Shown here piece by piece: positions 48,800 through 59,732 of a stretch of DNA of 64,000 nucleotides (the first letter of the stretch is position 1; each line of letters opens with the position of its first letter). This DNA is from Panax quinquefolius (lineage: Eukaryota; Streptophyta; Magnoliopsida; Apiales; Araliaceae). The position numbers were made by a program, and so were the translations under genes. Where the stretch lies: assembly GCA_020205615.1 (NCBI GenBank), contig JAINUW010000294.1:248001-312000 (forward strand). The letters run 5' to 3'. The notes beneath the pieces are model-generated. The model made no database searches. It was not told where the DNA came from and saw only the letters and a program-made list of their open reading frames with translations.

Positions 48800-49064
48800 T
48801 CTTAGGTTAGAATTGAAAATCACACGTAAAGCTGAAGTTTTCTCTCTATATTATCGGCGTATTCTTGTGAGTATTTTGAGTATACTTTGAGTATTGCTAG
48901 GCGGTGCAAGTTCCTTCAAAGACTATACCCGTAGATTCTAGCTAAATCTTGATCTTTCGAGGTAAGGATATTATTTTTTCAGTAATGATATTATTTCTTC
49001 AATATCATTATCTTTGAAATGTTGATCTGAAGTTTTTATCAAATTTGGAACTTTTTCATGTCGG

Positions 49065-49176
49065 GGTTACTATTCATGGGTTACTATTCATGAGTTACTA
49101 TTCACGAGTTACTATTCATGAGTTACTATTCACGAGTTACTATTCACGAGTTACTATTCACGAGTACTATTCATGA
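49065..49176 (+). repeat. 14-bp minisatellite in F 5' LTR
   Basis: About eight copies of GAGTTACTATTCAC / GAGTTACTATTCAT, nearly perfect. Confidence 0.88.
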
Positions 49177-49529
49177 AGCGTGAAGATGTTTTTGTGGAAT
49201 TTCTATCTTTTGGTGTCGGAGTTACTATTCACGTATACGGCACTATTCACGTATCTGACACTATTCACGATATCTGGTACTATTCAATAGAAAAATAAAA
49301 TTTCTTCTTTTCGTCAAAACATCTATTACGGATACTAACTCGATTGTATCCATGTTTTGATCATTCTTGAATTTTACACCACTATGATTATTTTTGAGGT
49401 ATTTTTGGACGTGGATAAAACCAAGTACACGAATCCTTAATCCTTAATCCTTGTCATTTTGTTTCTTTGGATTCGTTTCTTTAAAAAAAATATTTTCATC
49501 ATCCTCGGTCTTAAATGATGATATTATGG

Positions 49530-49700
49530 AATATCTTTGGCACGTAGTGCAAAGATGAATGATTTCTTAAGAATATCTTTGGCTGTAGTGCAAAGATGAA
49601 TGATTTCTGAAGAATATCTTTGGCCCGTAGTGCAAAGATGAGCAGTGTTTAAATGAACATGACGGTCGATGAATATCTTTCGCCTATAGTGCAAAGATGA
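49530..49700 (+). repeat. Four-unit hairpin array in F 5' LTR
   Basis: Units at about 49531, 49572, 49613 and 49672, each ATCTTTG-loop-CAAAGAT. The loop varies (GCACGTAGTG, GCTGTAGTG, GCCCGTAGTG, CGCCTATAGTG) while most stems stay intact. Confidence 0.72.
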
Positions 49701-50242
49701 ATATTTGATTCGAGATGTATATTGATTGATGTTACTGAGGATAAAAGATGAGCGATGAACTTTTAAATTCATACATAGAAGATAGTAGTTTGCATTCTCT
49801 ACTTAACTCTTCTAATGAATTATTATTTCATTGCGAATATTGATTTAAAATTTGTTGTCTATTGTATTCTATTATATTTTTCCTGTTGAAGACTAACGAT
49901 AATTTGTTGTATATTATCTTAGTCATAATATTCTTCTTGAGCTAGTTGAGCTCACCCTTTTCCTTTTTGTTCCATTTTTCTCGGGAGGCGAGAATATAGC
50001 GAGTGCAGTCGTGGTATGGAATGAAGGTTTTAGAAAGGATTGTTTAGTAGTCCTCACCATTTTGTAAAATAATGTATCAATAAATGTGATGAGGATTTAT
50101 TTGAGTATAGATATTGTCTAGAAGATAATATTTGTATTCAAACTCACAGTTTTCTTGTTGTAATAATAAAGTTGTAGTTGTTTACGTACCATGTATTGAC
50201 AACTCGAATAGGTGATGTATACCTATTTTGGGGGCGTCACGG

Positions 50243-50256
50243 TTGGTATCGAGCTT
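50243..50256 (+). other. Primer binding site of F
   Basis: TTGGTATCGAGCTT; same single-base loss in CAG as element A relative to TGGTATCAGAGC in D. Confidence 0.78.
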
Positions 50257-50427
50257 AGGATATGATCTCTGGCGGAGATCGGGGAATAGAACTAGGAGGG
50301 AGAGACGAGTAAATCCTTCGCTAGTGTGTCCTACCTAAGCTTATTTGTTAGTTGAGTCGTATATAGGGATATTATGTGATATATTGATTTCCTTAATTAA
50401 CCCTTGTTTTATGACGATGATTTGAGA

Positions 50428-51200
50428 ATGTCGTCGAGAATATTAACAATGGAAATGAGACCGTGGAGATACTGTACTCACCAACGAGGAGAGAATGCAA
50501 CAGTGGCAATGTTCCTCCTGTGAACAACACCATTGAAGCGAGATGATGAAAGAGGGATGTTTAGAAGTTTTTTGCGATTCATGCAAAATCGCAACGAGGA
50601 GACTCGTGTTCAAAATACAGGAGGAAATGATAGCAATTCACGGGTTGTCATAGCCAAGCAGTTCAAAGAGTTGGGACCACCAGAATTTAAGGGAAAGCCA
50701 GATCCGATCATGGCGGAAACATGGGTCAAACAAATTACCAAGATATTCGATGTCTTGGGATGCACGGAGGAACAGAAGGTTCCATTCGCCACCTTTATGT
50801 TTTCGTGGCGAGAAGGAGACTATGGTGGGAGATCGTGAAGCGTACTATATCCAATTGCTTTTCGGCATGTCTTGGGAGAGCGTTTGAAGCTATTTAATGA
50901 CAAATACTTTCACGAAAGTGTTCGTCGTATGAAGGAAGTGGAGTTCATCAGATTGGAACAAAACAACATGGCGATTGTCTCAAGATGCGAGGCAAAGTTT
51001 GCAGAGTTATCAGTTTGCACCTCATTTGGTGGAGAATGAGGAACGTATGACGCAGATGTTTCTTAGAGGTTTGAAACCCGGCATACGTCGGTATCTCATT
51101 TCTCATAAATTTTCTCTTTATTGAGATGTTGTAAGTGAGGCTCAATTGTTAGAGCGAGATAACGAGTACGGTCTAACCGAGGGACCATAACCGAGGATCG
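50428..51200 (+). pseudogene. gag of element F
   Basis: ATG at 50428, equivalent to 29669 in D. The best open part (50533-50838) encodes FRSFLRFMQNRNEETRVQN, KQFKELGPPEFKGKPDP and WVKQITKIFDVLGCTEEQK, the retrotransposon gag domain. After 50840 frames switch every ~50-100 bases; the DNA still matches D through FLRGLKPxIRxYLIS near 51060-51110. Confidence 0.8.
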
Positions 51201-51227
51201 TACGAGAGATAGCGATCAGCGAGAATA

Positions 51228-51662
51228 ATGATAACCGGCGGAGAAAAGCAGACGGACAAAAATGGTTACCACTCTGGTGGTAATCATGGCCATGAAAAAT
51301 GTAAGAAGCGAGTCAGAGGAGATTTTAAAAGGAGATTTAACAACGACTATGTGAAGACGCAGCAGTCTTTAAAGAAATCGGTTCTAAGGAGGAGAACGAC
51401 CACCCCGGTCATATGCTACAAATGCGAAAAAGAGGGACATATCGGTCCAAGCGCCCACAACAGATTCAAGGTATGCTATAATTGTGGAAAGGAAGGACAT
51501 ATCGCTCGAGATTATACAAGATGGCGAAACCTAGTTCAATGGGACGGTGACTCAAAACTATCCGAGAAAAAGTCAAAGTCAACGATTTCGGGAAGAGCGT
51601 TTGTGGATTTGGTCATAATGCGAGGAACCCAAACGAGGTTATCACGGGTAAGCTATTTATAA
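51228..51662 (+). pseudogene. gag nucleocapsid of element F with two zinc knuckles
   Basis: A basic segment (KKRVRGDFKRRFN) precedes CYKCEKEGHIGPS (first knuckle, last Cys lost) and CYNCGKEGHIARDY (second, last Cys changed to Tyr). D keeps the final Cys in its second knuckle. The nucleocapsid binds the element's RNA. Confidence 0.82.
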
Positions 51663-52020
51663 ATTCTTGCGAAGTTTATACCTTACTTGATACTGGGGTG
51701 CTACCCATTCATTTATCTCTCTCACATATGTGCTCAGCGTTTAAACTTGACTCAGGAGAAATTAGACTTTGACCTATCTCTGTGGAAACTCCGTTAGGAG
51801 AAACTTTCATCACATCCATCGTTTATAAATCTTGTTTGATTCAAGTTGGCACCATTACCTTACTGTTGACCTTATCTCTTTAAAGATACTTGCTTTTGAT
51901 GTGATTTTAGGGATTGATTGGTTAACTACTCATCATGCCAAAATTGATTATTTTCGTAAGGTTGTTAGTTTTCATATTCCTAACCAACCTATTATACAAT
52001 TCAAGCAACTAAACCATTAA
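51663..52020 (+). pseudogene. Retropepsin of element F
   Basis: DNA at 51680-51720 encodes a DTG-type active site, shifted by an extra base (GATACTGGGGTGCTACC). The C-terminal half is open (51832-52020) with DLISLKILAFDVILGIDWL and TTHHAKIDYFRKVVSFHIP. Same organisation as D. Confidence 0.8.
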
Positions 52021-52139
52021 AATCAATCACTATCATATCTAATCATAAAGCTATTCGTTTATTGAAAAGCGGATGTCAAGCTTTCTTAGCCCATGTTATG
52101 GATTTGAATAAAGACACGTCAAATTTGAATAATATTCCC

Positions 52140-53470
52140 TGTTGTTATTGACTTTCACGATGTATTTCTGATGAACTTCCGGTCTACCCCTTAGCGTGAA
52201 GTTGAATTCTTTATTGATCTTGAAACTGTACAAAGCCCATTTCTAAAACCCCATATCGAATGGCTCCTATTGAACTTCAGGAGTTAAAGGTCCAACTACG
52301 AGGAATTGTTGGACATCGGTTTCATTCGTAAAAGTACATCTCCTTGGGGTGCTCTGTTTTATTTGTAAAGAAGAAAGGCGGAGTATGCGACTTTGTATTG
52401 ACTATCGGGAATTGAACCATGTCACCATCAAGAATAGGTATCCTCTACCTCGTATTGATGACTTGTTTGACCGATTGCAAAGGCACAATTCTTTTCAAAA
52501 ATCGATCTTCGATTACGGATATCATCAATTTGAAGATTAGAAGGCGAGGATATTCAAAGGCGCCTTGTAACTTCGGTATGGGCATTATGAATTCTTAGTC
52601 ATGTCTTTCGGACTAACTAATGCTCCTGCTGCTTTCATGGATATGATGAACCGAGTATTCAAGGAATATTTGGATCGGTTTGTTGTTGTCTTTATTGATG
52701 ACATCCTTATATATTCCAAAAGTCGTGAAGATCATGAGCACCATTTGAAATTTGGTACTCCAAAGGCTTCGTGAAAACAAACTATATGCCAAATTGAAGA
52801 AATGCGAGTTACGGCTTGAGGAAGTAGCATTCCTTGGGCACGAGGTGTCGAAACATTGAGTATCTCGTTGATCCGTGAAGATTGAAGCAATACAAAGTTT
52901 GGAGAGCAACCAAGTCGAATGGATCAAGTCACGTAGCTTTTTGGGCTTAATTTGGTTATTATCGGAGATTCTTGGAAGGGTTTTCTCGAATCGCTACTCC
53001 ATTAACTCGGCTAACTTCGGAAGGATACAAAATTCGTTTGGAGCGAAGAATGCGAGAAAAGTTTCCAAGAGCTTAAGAGGAGACTTATTTGGCACTGTTC
53101 TAACAATACCATCTGGTTGGATGGATTTTTATCTCAATGATGCTTCGGGCAAAAGGTTAGGATGTGTTCTCATGCTGGCGTGGGGAAAGTCATAGCCTAT
53201 GCCTCGCGACAACTTAAAGAGTATGAGAGGAATTATCCTACTCATGATCTAGAGTCAAGCGATCGTTTTGCCGCTTAAAAATATGGAGGCACTATCTATA
53301 TGGGGAGAAAGTGGAGATATATTCAGACCATAAAAGCCTTAAATATTTCTTCACTCAAAAAGAACTCAACATGCTGGCAAATGACGTTGGCTCGAGCTAT
53401 TGAAAGACTACGACCACACTATTCAATACCATCCCGGTAAGCGAACGTGGTAGGTGGCGATTGAGTAGAA
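52140..53470 (+). pseudogene. RT and RNase H of element F
   Basis: Visible in several frames: [20 protein letters not shown] (52349 on), [14 protein letters not shown], the IDDILIYSK palm (around 52690-52720), FLGL and then RNase H pieces with [13 protein letters not shown] and HDLE. Frequent single-base gains and losses break every motif block. No product is possible as read. Confidence 0.82.
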
Positions 53471-53499
53471 GATCATATCGGAAGAAAAGTGCGATGATG

Positions 53500-54987
53500 T
53501 CAAGTATACGATAGAGCCAACTTTAATAGAAAAAGTTAAGGTTGCTCCAGCCACCAGGCCGGAGGCGATGCGTATGAAGAAGAAAGTACAAGAAGGAGCT
53601 ATTAGGGGCGAGAATTGATGAAGAAGGAATACTTGAGTCCACTCTAGACTTTGTGTTCCTAACGACTACGATTTGAAGTACAAGATTATGATGGAGGCAC
53701 ACAATCGCCATTTGCAATCCATCTCGGAAGTACTAAAATGTATCGTGATCTCGACATACATTTTGGTGGAACAATATGAAGAGAGAGATTGCAAAGTTTA
53801 TCTCGATGTGTTTAACTTGTCAGCGTGTAAAAGCGGAGCATCTTGTACCTAAGGGTCCGTTGCAACCACTTGAGATTCCGGAATGGAAGTGGGAACACAT
53901 TACTATGGATTTAGATTACGGGTCTTCCTACGGTTTGTCAAGGCATCAATGCTATTTGGGTTATTGTTGATAGATTAACCAAGTCACGCTCATTTCTTTG
54001 CCGATCACGGAGACTTATTCCCTTGAGCGTCTTGCTAGTATATACGTGAATGAGATTGTGAGGTTGCATGGCATGCTCTGTATCCATAGTTTCGGATCGT
54101 GACCCAAGATTCACTTCAAGATTTTGGGTTAGCTTGCAAAAAGCTATGGGCGCGGATTTGCGATTTAGTTCGCATACCATCCCCAAACCAGACGGACAAT
54201 CGTAAAGGACTATTCAAACTCTTGAAGATCTATTAAGACTCTGTGTCCTAGACTTCAAGGGTAGTTGGGATAAGTATTTACCATTGGTGGAATTCTCCTA
54301 CAACAACAGTTATCAGGGCCAAGTATAGGTGTGGCTCCATTTGAAGCATTATATGGGACGAAAATGTCGTTCTCCAATATGTTGGGATGAGGTGGGTGAA
54401 GCAACATTGTTGGGACCGAGTTAGTACGCATATGACTCTAGAAAAGATCCAAATGATTCGACAACGATACAAAGCGGCACAAGATTGACAAAAGAGTTAT
54501 GCGGATCTTCATCGAAAGGACGTGGAATTTAATGTAGGGGATCGTGTATTGTTGCGAGTTGCTCCATGGAAGGGAGTTTTACAAGATTTGGGAAGAGAGA
54601 AAGCTCAATCCACGATTTATTGGTCCATTTCAAATTCTTGACCAAAGTAGGAAATGTAGCCTATAAACTTGCGTTACCTCAAGTATGTCTCGTGTTCATA
54701 ATGTGTTTCACATATCTCGTATCGTAAATATATGTGAAAGACCGAACCACGTTATTGAGTTAGAACCGGACGAGATAGTAGAAGACTTAACATATGAGGA
54801 GGTACTGTCAAGATCTTGGATAGGAAGGAGCATGTCCTACACGTGCAAAAGGTCATACCACAAGTTAAAGTTTTATGGAGGAATCAATGCTATAGAGAAA
54901 TGACACGGGAATTGGAAGCGGAAATGAAAGCGAGGTATCCTCACCTTTTGAAACACAGTCGTCACGTCAATTTCGAGGACGAAATTT
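53500..54987 (+). pseudogene. Integrase and chromodomain-like end of element F
   Basis: 53776-53970 encodes [20 protein letters not shown] and EIPEWKWEHITMD. The site equivalent to the E insertion in D is empty here (CTTGCAAAAAGCTATGGGCG, about 54133-54152). Integrase core and GPF/Y continue to 54660, and the tail 54685-54960 matches IELEPDEIVEDLTYEE and the WEL chromodomain-like end. Frames are broken in many places. Confidence 0.82.
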
Positions 54988-54990
54988 CAT

Positions 54991-55002
54991 AAGGAGGGAG
55001 GT
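54991..55002 (+). other. Polypurine tract of F
   Basis: AAGGAGGGAGGT directly before the 3' LTR, preceded by TCGAGGACGAAATTTCAT. Confidence 0.82.
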
Positions 55003-56329
55003 TGTAAGACCCAAATTTTTAAATAAAAGGAATTTCCTTTATTTATTATTTTGAAATAGTAAGGGTTGATTTGATTAATGTGGATAGTTAAGGGTTAAAT
55101 ACGCAAATATTTCAAAATAAGCAAGTGGTTATAAAATATTCATTATTGTGGGGAATATTCGTTTGGTCGTGGAATATTAAATGCTTTGTGGGGGAATATT
55201 AAATGCGACCAGTATGACGTAATGTGTGGCCCCCATGTGAAAAGCGATTGGATGAAAGAAACGACAAATATAAGTTGTTTTTAAATAATGGCGTAGTTAT
55301 TACCAATTAATCTTGTTGGAATACCCGGTGGTTAAGACACACTAATACGCGTTGTTGAGCAAGAGTAGCACCGGTATTGCACTAATTATTGATTCTTACG
55401 TGAAGAGGGCACTACTCAATAATGGTTACGATAATTCTTTATTCGATTATTTTATTGAGTTAATAATTGCTGCGTTGATATTTTATATTCTTCATTGTTC
55501 AATAATTGTCATTACACGGTATTTTTCATTATCGAAGCAATAATTCATATTATCTGAATAATATTATTAGATAACATTATTGGCAATGTCTAGAAAGTTA
55601 CATACAGGAGAGGTTTGGTCACCTAATCAAGGCCAAGAAGAAGAAATTCTTATTGGAAAGCCCCCCTCTTTCACTCTGAGGCTGCACGGTTGTCAATATT
55701 GTGATTCTGTAATATTATTTGTGAATAATTAATTATTGATTTATATGATGAGGAAAATATTGATTTTATGTGGATATAGATGGAGAAAATTTTTGAAAAT
55801 TAATATTTTATCTTTTTACGATAAAATAATTCATTTAAATATATTATTTTAATAATATATTAACGGTGATATTTTTACAACGAATGGGGATATATGAGTA
55901 TAAGAGGAGGAAGAGTATTTTTGTTGCAATAAATGTTTAAAACATGTTAAACATAATAAATTGGACCCCATTTATTGGTGAAATTTGATTATAACTTTGT
56001 AAAATCGCCTTGGTTTGTGGATTTCGGTCAATTTTATTTGGAATTTGAAAAAACTTTCTTCTGCAAAGTTGTAGAGAATTGAATTTCCTATAAAAACTCG
56101 CGAGATTCGAATTTTCTGATGAAAGGGCTATTTATTATGAATTATTGAAGTTTCGGATTAATTGATTATCATTTTTTGGAGTTTTAAGTAACTTTTGCAT
56201 GAAAAACGTTTTTGTCACTTATGGGACATGTGTTAGTGGTTGATTTCAGCTGATGGTGTGCGTAGGAAGATGTGGAAAAATAATATTATTAATATATTAA
56301 ATTTTACGCTTTGGTGTTCTAAGCAATTT

Positions 56330-56341
56330 CTATAAATAGGG
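56330..56341 (+). promoter_or_regulatory. TATA box of F 3' LTR
   Basis: CTATAAATAGGG; one C fewer upstream than in the other three copies. Confidence 0.55.
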
Positions 56342-56609
56342 TCTTGGGTTAGAATTGAAAATCACACGAAGCTGAAGTTTTCTCTCTCTATATTATCGGC
56401 GTATTCTTGTGAGTATTTTGAGTATACTTTGAGTATTGCTAGGCGGTGCAAGTTCCTTCAAGATTATACCGGTATTCTAGCTAGAAATCTCGATCTTTCG
56501 AGGTAAGGGATATTATTTTTTTTCAGTAATGATATTATTTCTTCAATATCATTATCTTTGAAATGTTGATCTGAAGTTTTTATCAAATTTGGAACTTTTT
56601 CATATCTGG

Positions 56610-56708
56610 GGTTACTATTCATGGGTTACTATTCACGAGTTGCTATTCACGAGTTACTATTCATGAGTTCTTATTCACGAGTTACTATTCACGAGTACTA
56701 TTCATGAA
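56610..56708 (+). repeat. 14-bp minisatellite in F 3' LTR
   Basis: About seven copies of GTTACTATTCACGA-type units, one fewer than the 5' LTR of the same element. Confidence 0.85.
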
Positions 56709-57042
56709 GCGTGAAGATGTTTTTGTGGAATTTATATTTTTTGGTGTCAGAGTTACTATTCACGATATCAAGACTATTCACGATATCTGGTACTATTCAT
56801 TAGAAAAATAAAATTTCTTCTTTTAAGTCAAAACATCTATTACGGATACTAACTCGATTGTATCCATGTTTTGATCATTCTTGAATTTTACACCACTATG
56901 ATTATTTTTGAGGTATTTTTGGACGTGGATAAAACCAAGTACGAATCCTTAATCCTTAATCCTTGTCATTTTGTTTCACTGGATTCATTTCTTTAAAAAA
57001 ATATTTTTCATCATCCTCAGTCTTAAATGATGATATTATGGA

Positions 57043-57211
57043 ATATCTTTGGCCTGTAGTGCAAAGATGAATGATTTCTTAAGAATATCTTTGGCCTGTA
57101 GTGCAAAGATGAATGATTTCTGAAGAATATCTTTGGCCCGTAGTGCAAAGATGAGCAGTGTTTAAATGAACATGACTAATGATGAATATCTTTGGCTGTA
57201 GTCAAAAAGAT
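57043..57211 (+). repeat. Four-unit hairpin array in F 3' LTR
   Basis: Three good ATCTTTGG-CCTGTAGTG-CAAAGAT hairpins (about 57043, 57085, 57127) and a degraded fourth (57186). Unit spacing is about 42 bp for the first three. Confidence 0.75.
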
Positions 57212-57759
57212 GAATATTTGATTCGGATGTATATTAATTGATGTTACGAGGGATAAAAGATAGAGCGATGAACTTTTAAATTCATACATAGAAGATAGTA
57301 GTTTGCATTCTCTACTTAACTCTTCTAATGAATTATTATTTTCATTGCGAATATTGATTTAAAATTTGTTGTCTATTGTATTCTATTATATTTTTCCTGT
57401 TGAAGACTAACGATAATTTGTTGTATATTATCTTAGTCATAATATTCTTTTCTTGAGCTAGTTGAGCTCACCCTTTCCTTTTTTGTTCCATTTTTCTCGG
57501 GAGGCGAGAATATAGCGAGTACTTAGTGGGGTATGGAATGAAGGTTTTAGAAAGGATTGTTTAGTAGTCCTCACCATTTTTGTAAAATAATGTATCAATA
57601 AATGTGATGAGGATTTATTTGAGTATAGATATTGTCTAGAAGATAATATTTGTATTCAAACTCACGCTTTCTTGTTGTAATAATAAAGTTGTAGTTGTTT
57701 CTGTACCATGTATTGACAACTCAGAATAGGTGATGTATACCTATTTTGGGGGCGTCACA

Positions 57760-57851
57760 GATAATGCAGAAAATACATTGAGTCCATCAATCCCCGCTCC
57801 CCTTGGTTGAGTCATAGTCGAATATGGCCTTTGATAATTGAATCCATCCAT
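57760..57851 (-). pseudogene. X ORF, amino-terminal piece
   Basis: ATG at 57851 (minus), 110 bases downstream of the primer site, the first ATG in the leader. It encodes MDGFNYQRPYSTMTQPRGAG and runs open to the F insertion. The last five bases are the GATAA duplication. 92 bases here plus 961 bases (47447-46487) give exactly 351 codons, so the frame is preserved on removal of F. Starting so close to the knuckle, it lacks gag matrix and capsid. Confidence 0.65.
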
Positions 57852-57984
57852 GGTACCTGAAAATAAAGAAAAATAGGAAGAGAATTAAATAAATATAAAA
57901 AATGTTTTAATTAAGACTAATTTGATTGAAGCTAATATTGGCAAAAATATATTAACTAATTTTCGGGCAACAGCGCCAAAATCT
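57852..57984 (-). other. X leader with primer binding site (Asp tRNA)
   Basis: Minus strand from 57979 down reads TGGCGCTGTTGCCCGAAA, complementary to the aspartate-tRNA 3' end with a few mismatches, separated from the LTR by five bases. The rest of the leader is AT-rich and non-coding. Confidence 0.75.
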
Positions 57985-59732
57985 TGTTGGGTAAAATCTA
58001 ATTACGCACAACACGCCAGTATACGTGGTCAACAAGCAATAAAGTGAAAGTAGAATATTGTTCCCACGAGGAGTTATTTAATAAAAATCACCAAGTACTA
58101 ACCCATAATCAACTCAATCTTATTTAAACGAATGAATTTCAAATTATATAATTAAACTACTATTAAATTCCACTAAAAATTAAGATTATGGAGATTTAAG
58201 ATCACAACTTCACTTATTGCTTCATTTAAGTTAACACACTTCTCATCAATTATTTTCTATCTTGAATTGTTAATCAAGAACACTATAGCAGATAAAACCA
58301 CCTCTCGATGCATAATATCCATACTCACTTAAATCCACAGATGATAGAATTAAGCAAGACACCCTAATTAACTAATCCACTATATCTCTATGTGAAATAC
58401 AATTAAAAAGGATTTAAAGCACAAGTTCTCTATAAGATTACATGCGATGTTAGGTATATCTCTATCCTAGACATAAATTATGTATTCCAACGCCATGCAG
58501 AAAACACAATCACATGCTATTATGATTAGATCTAAATCTAAACTTCATCTCTCGAGTTCATATAGATTATCACGATAATTAATGGCCAATCAATTAAACA
58601 ATTAAGTCCAAATCAAAATAGACAATCCTCACGATAGAACTTAATAATTAATAGTGAAGCATATTAAAATAAACTACACAATAAGATCCATTGTAATCTC
58701 AAACAAAGAATTAGTTCATGATTATTGAATTAAAACTAAGAATCCACAATTGAATAATCATTAAAAGACAAAGATAGATGAAGATAAGAAGATAGAATCT
58801 ATTTTCTGTAGATTTGATGCTCCCTCCTTGCTCATACTTTGAATCTTCAATGGTCTCCAAGTTACTTCATTCTCCAAAACTCATTAGAACTATGATTTTG
58901 ATCTAGTCTAATATACTCTAATCAAATGGAATCCTCTCTCTAATCTCTAATCTCCTTTAATCCTTGTGATTCTCCTCCTTTTATAAGTCTCTTCACATGT
59001 CTTTAAGTCCTTTTTGGAAGTCCTTGTGTTAATCGGATCGAAACAATCCTTTCTGGACTCAAATTGGACCAAAATTCGCATTTTCTCACATTTTCTGGGC
59101 ATACCCCCGCCCCAAAGGGGGTCTAGGCTTGTTTTGGACCCGCCCCGGCGGGCTAGGGGCTTGTCTTGTGACTTGCATGCCCACCCCGGCGGCGGTTTTG
59201 TGAAGGAAAAGTTTCTGCTCTAACGTCCTTTGGGAAAACGACGATAACTTTTGATCCGGGAAGAGTTACGAGGCCTGCCACCTATCAAATCGAAGATATC
59301 GACGAGATCTACAACTTTAATTCTTTAAGAATGTAGAAATAACAAACAGATGAAGGTCGAAATTGGGCTGGAAGTGACTGTTATGCAAATGGCCACCCAA
59401 AACAGTGACGTTCGACGTCCATTGGTACAAATGTCATAACTCTTGCATCCGAACTCCGATTGGAATGATTCAAGATGTTCCAGAAATTTAAGAAGAAGCT
59501 CTAAAATTTAATCCAAGTTCCAAACCAAGAACATGAAATAAACATAAAAGCCCAAACGATGTCCGGATTGTTTTTCTTTGCGTTTTCATACCAATTCTCT
59601 GCGATTTCAACTCCCAAGCATATAATCTACAAAATGAACACAAAATGCATGAAAAGTAACTAAGAAATATGAGATTAAGCAAATAATTCAGGTAACAGAT
59701 ATCGGATAATTAGGTATAAAACCTACTTATCA
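57985..59732 (-). repeat. X LTR copy 3 (5' LTR, complete, 1748 bp)
   Basis: The plus strand runs TGTTGGGTAAAATCTAATTA...AAACCTACTTATCA, with the primer site on its left. It contains a minus-strand TATA (58977-58991) and a GC-rich island (59098-59200). Its right edge lies in G/H integrase. Confidence 0.9.
58977..58991 (-). promoter_or_regulatory. Probable TATA box of X LTR
   Basis: The minus strand reads GAGACTTATAAAAGG; the same sequence is present in copies 1 and 2. Upstream (minus sense) lies the GC-rich island. Confidence 0.5.

Larger units (their letters stand above)
47453..50241 (+). repeat. 5' LTR of element F
   Basis: Starts TGTAAGACCCCAAAATTTTT and ends GGGGGCGTCACG before the primer site. 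It holds TATA at 48788, a 14-bp minisatellite at 49065-49176 (about eight units, the longest in the window) and a four-unit hairpin array at 49530-49700. Confidence 0.93.
47453..57759 (+). mobile_element. Element F: chromovirus Ty3/gypsy retrotransposon, full-length structure
   Basis: Perfect target duplication GATAA (47448-47452 and 57760-57764), LTRs of 2789 and 2757 bp, primer site, PPT and a 4.76-kb internal region with gag through integrase in order. It is inserted into the X ORF. The coding region is scrambled by many short indels although its DNA similarity to D is high throughout, so either it is old or the consensus is poor. Confidence 0.93.
55003..57759 (+). repeat. 3' LTR of element F
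   Basis: Starts TGTAAGACCCAAATTTTTAA and ends GGGGGCGTCACA. TATA at 56330-56341, minisatellite 56610-56708 (about seven units), hairpin array 57043-57211. Closest relative is the F 5' LTR. Confidence 0.93.
4555..59732 (-). mobile_element. Element X: Athila/Tat-like minus-strand LTR element, rearranged, hosting A, C, D and F
   Basis: Three copies of one LTR (TGTTGGG...CTTATCA on the plus strand) lie in the same orientation. The right copy is adjacent to a primer site complementary to aspartate tRNA (TGGCGCTGTTGCC on the minus strand), the primer class typical of Athila/Tat/Ogre elements. The left copy is adjacent to a PPT. The internal region survives at 45641-47452 and 57760-57984 around F. 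Right flank 59733 is integrase of G/H, left flank 4554 is the rest of that integrase, so X sits in G/H. No RT or integrase of X is present. The middle LTR and lost internal sequence point to unequal recombination plus deletion. Confidence 0.68.

Noticed and set aside
49524..49772. Minus-strand ORF with repeated LCTTGQRYSS-like peptides (also 13353-13577)
   Set aside because: The repeats are translations of the hairpin array units, not a protein repeat.
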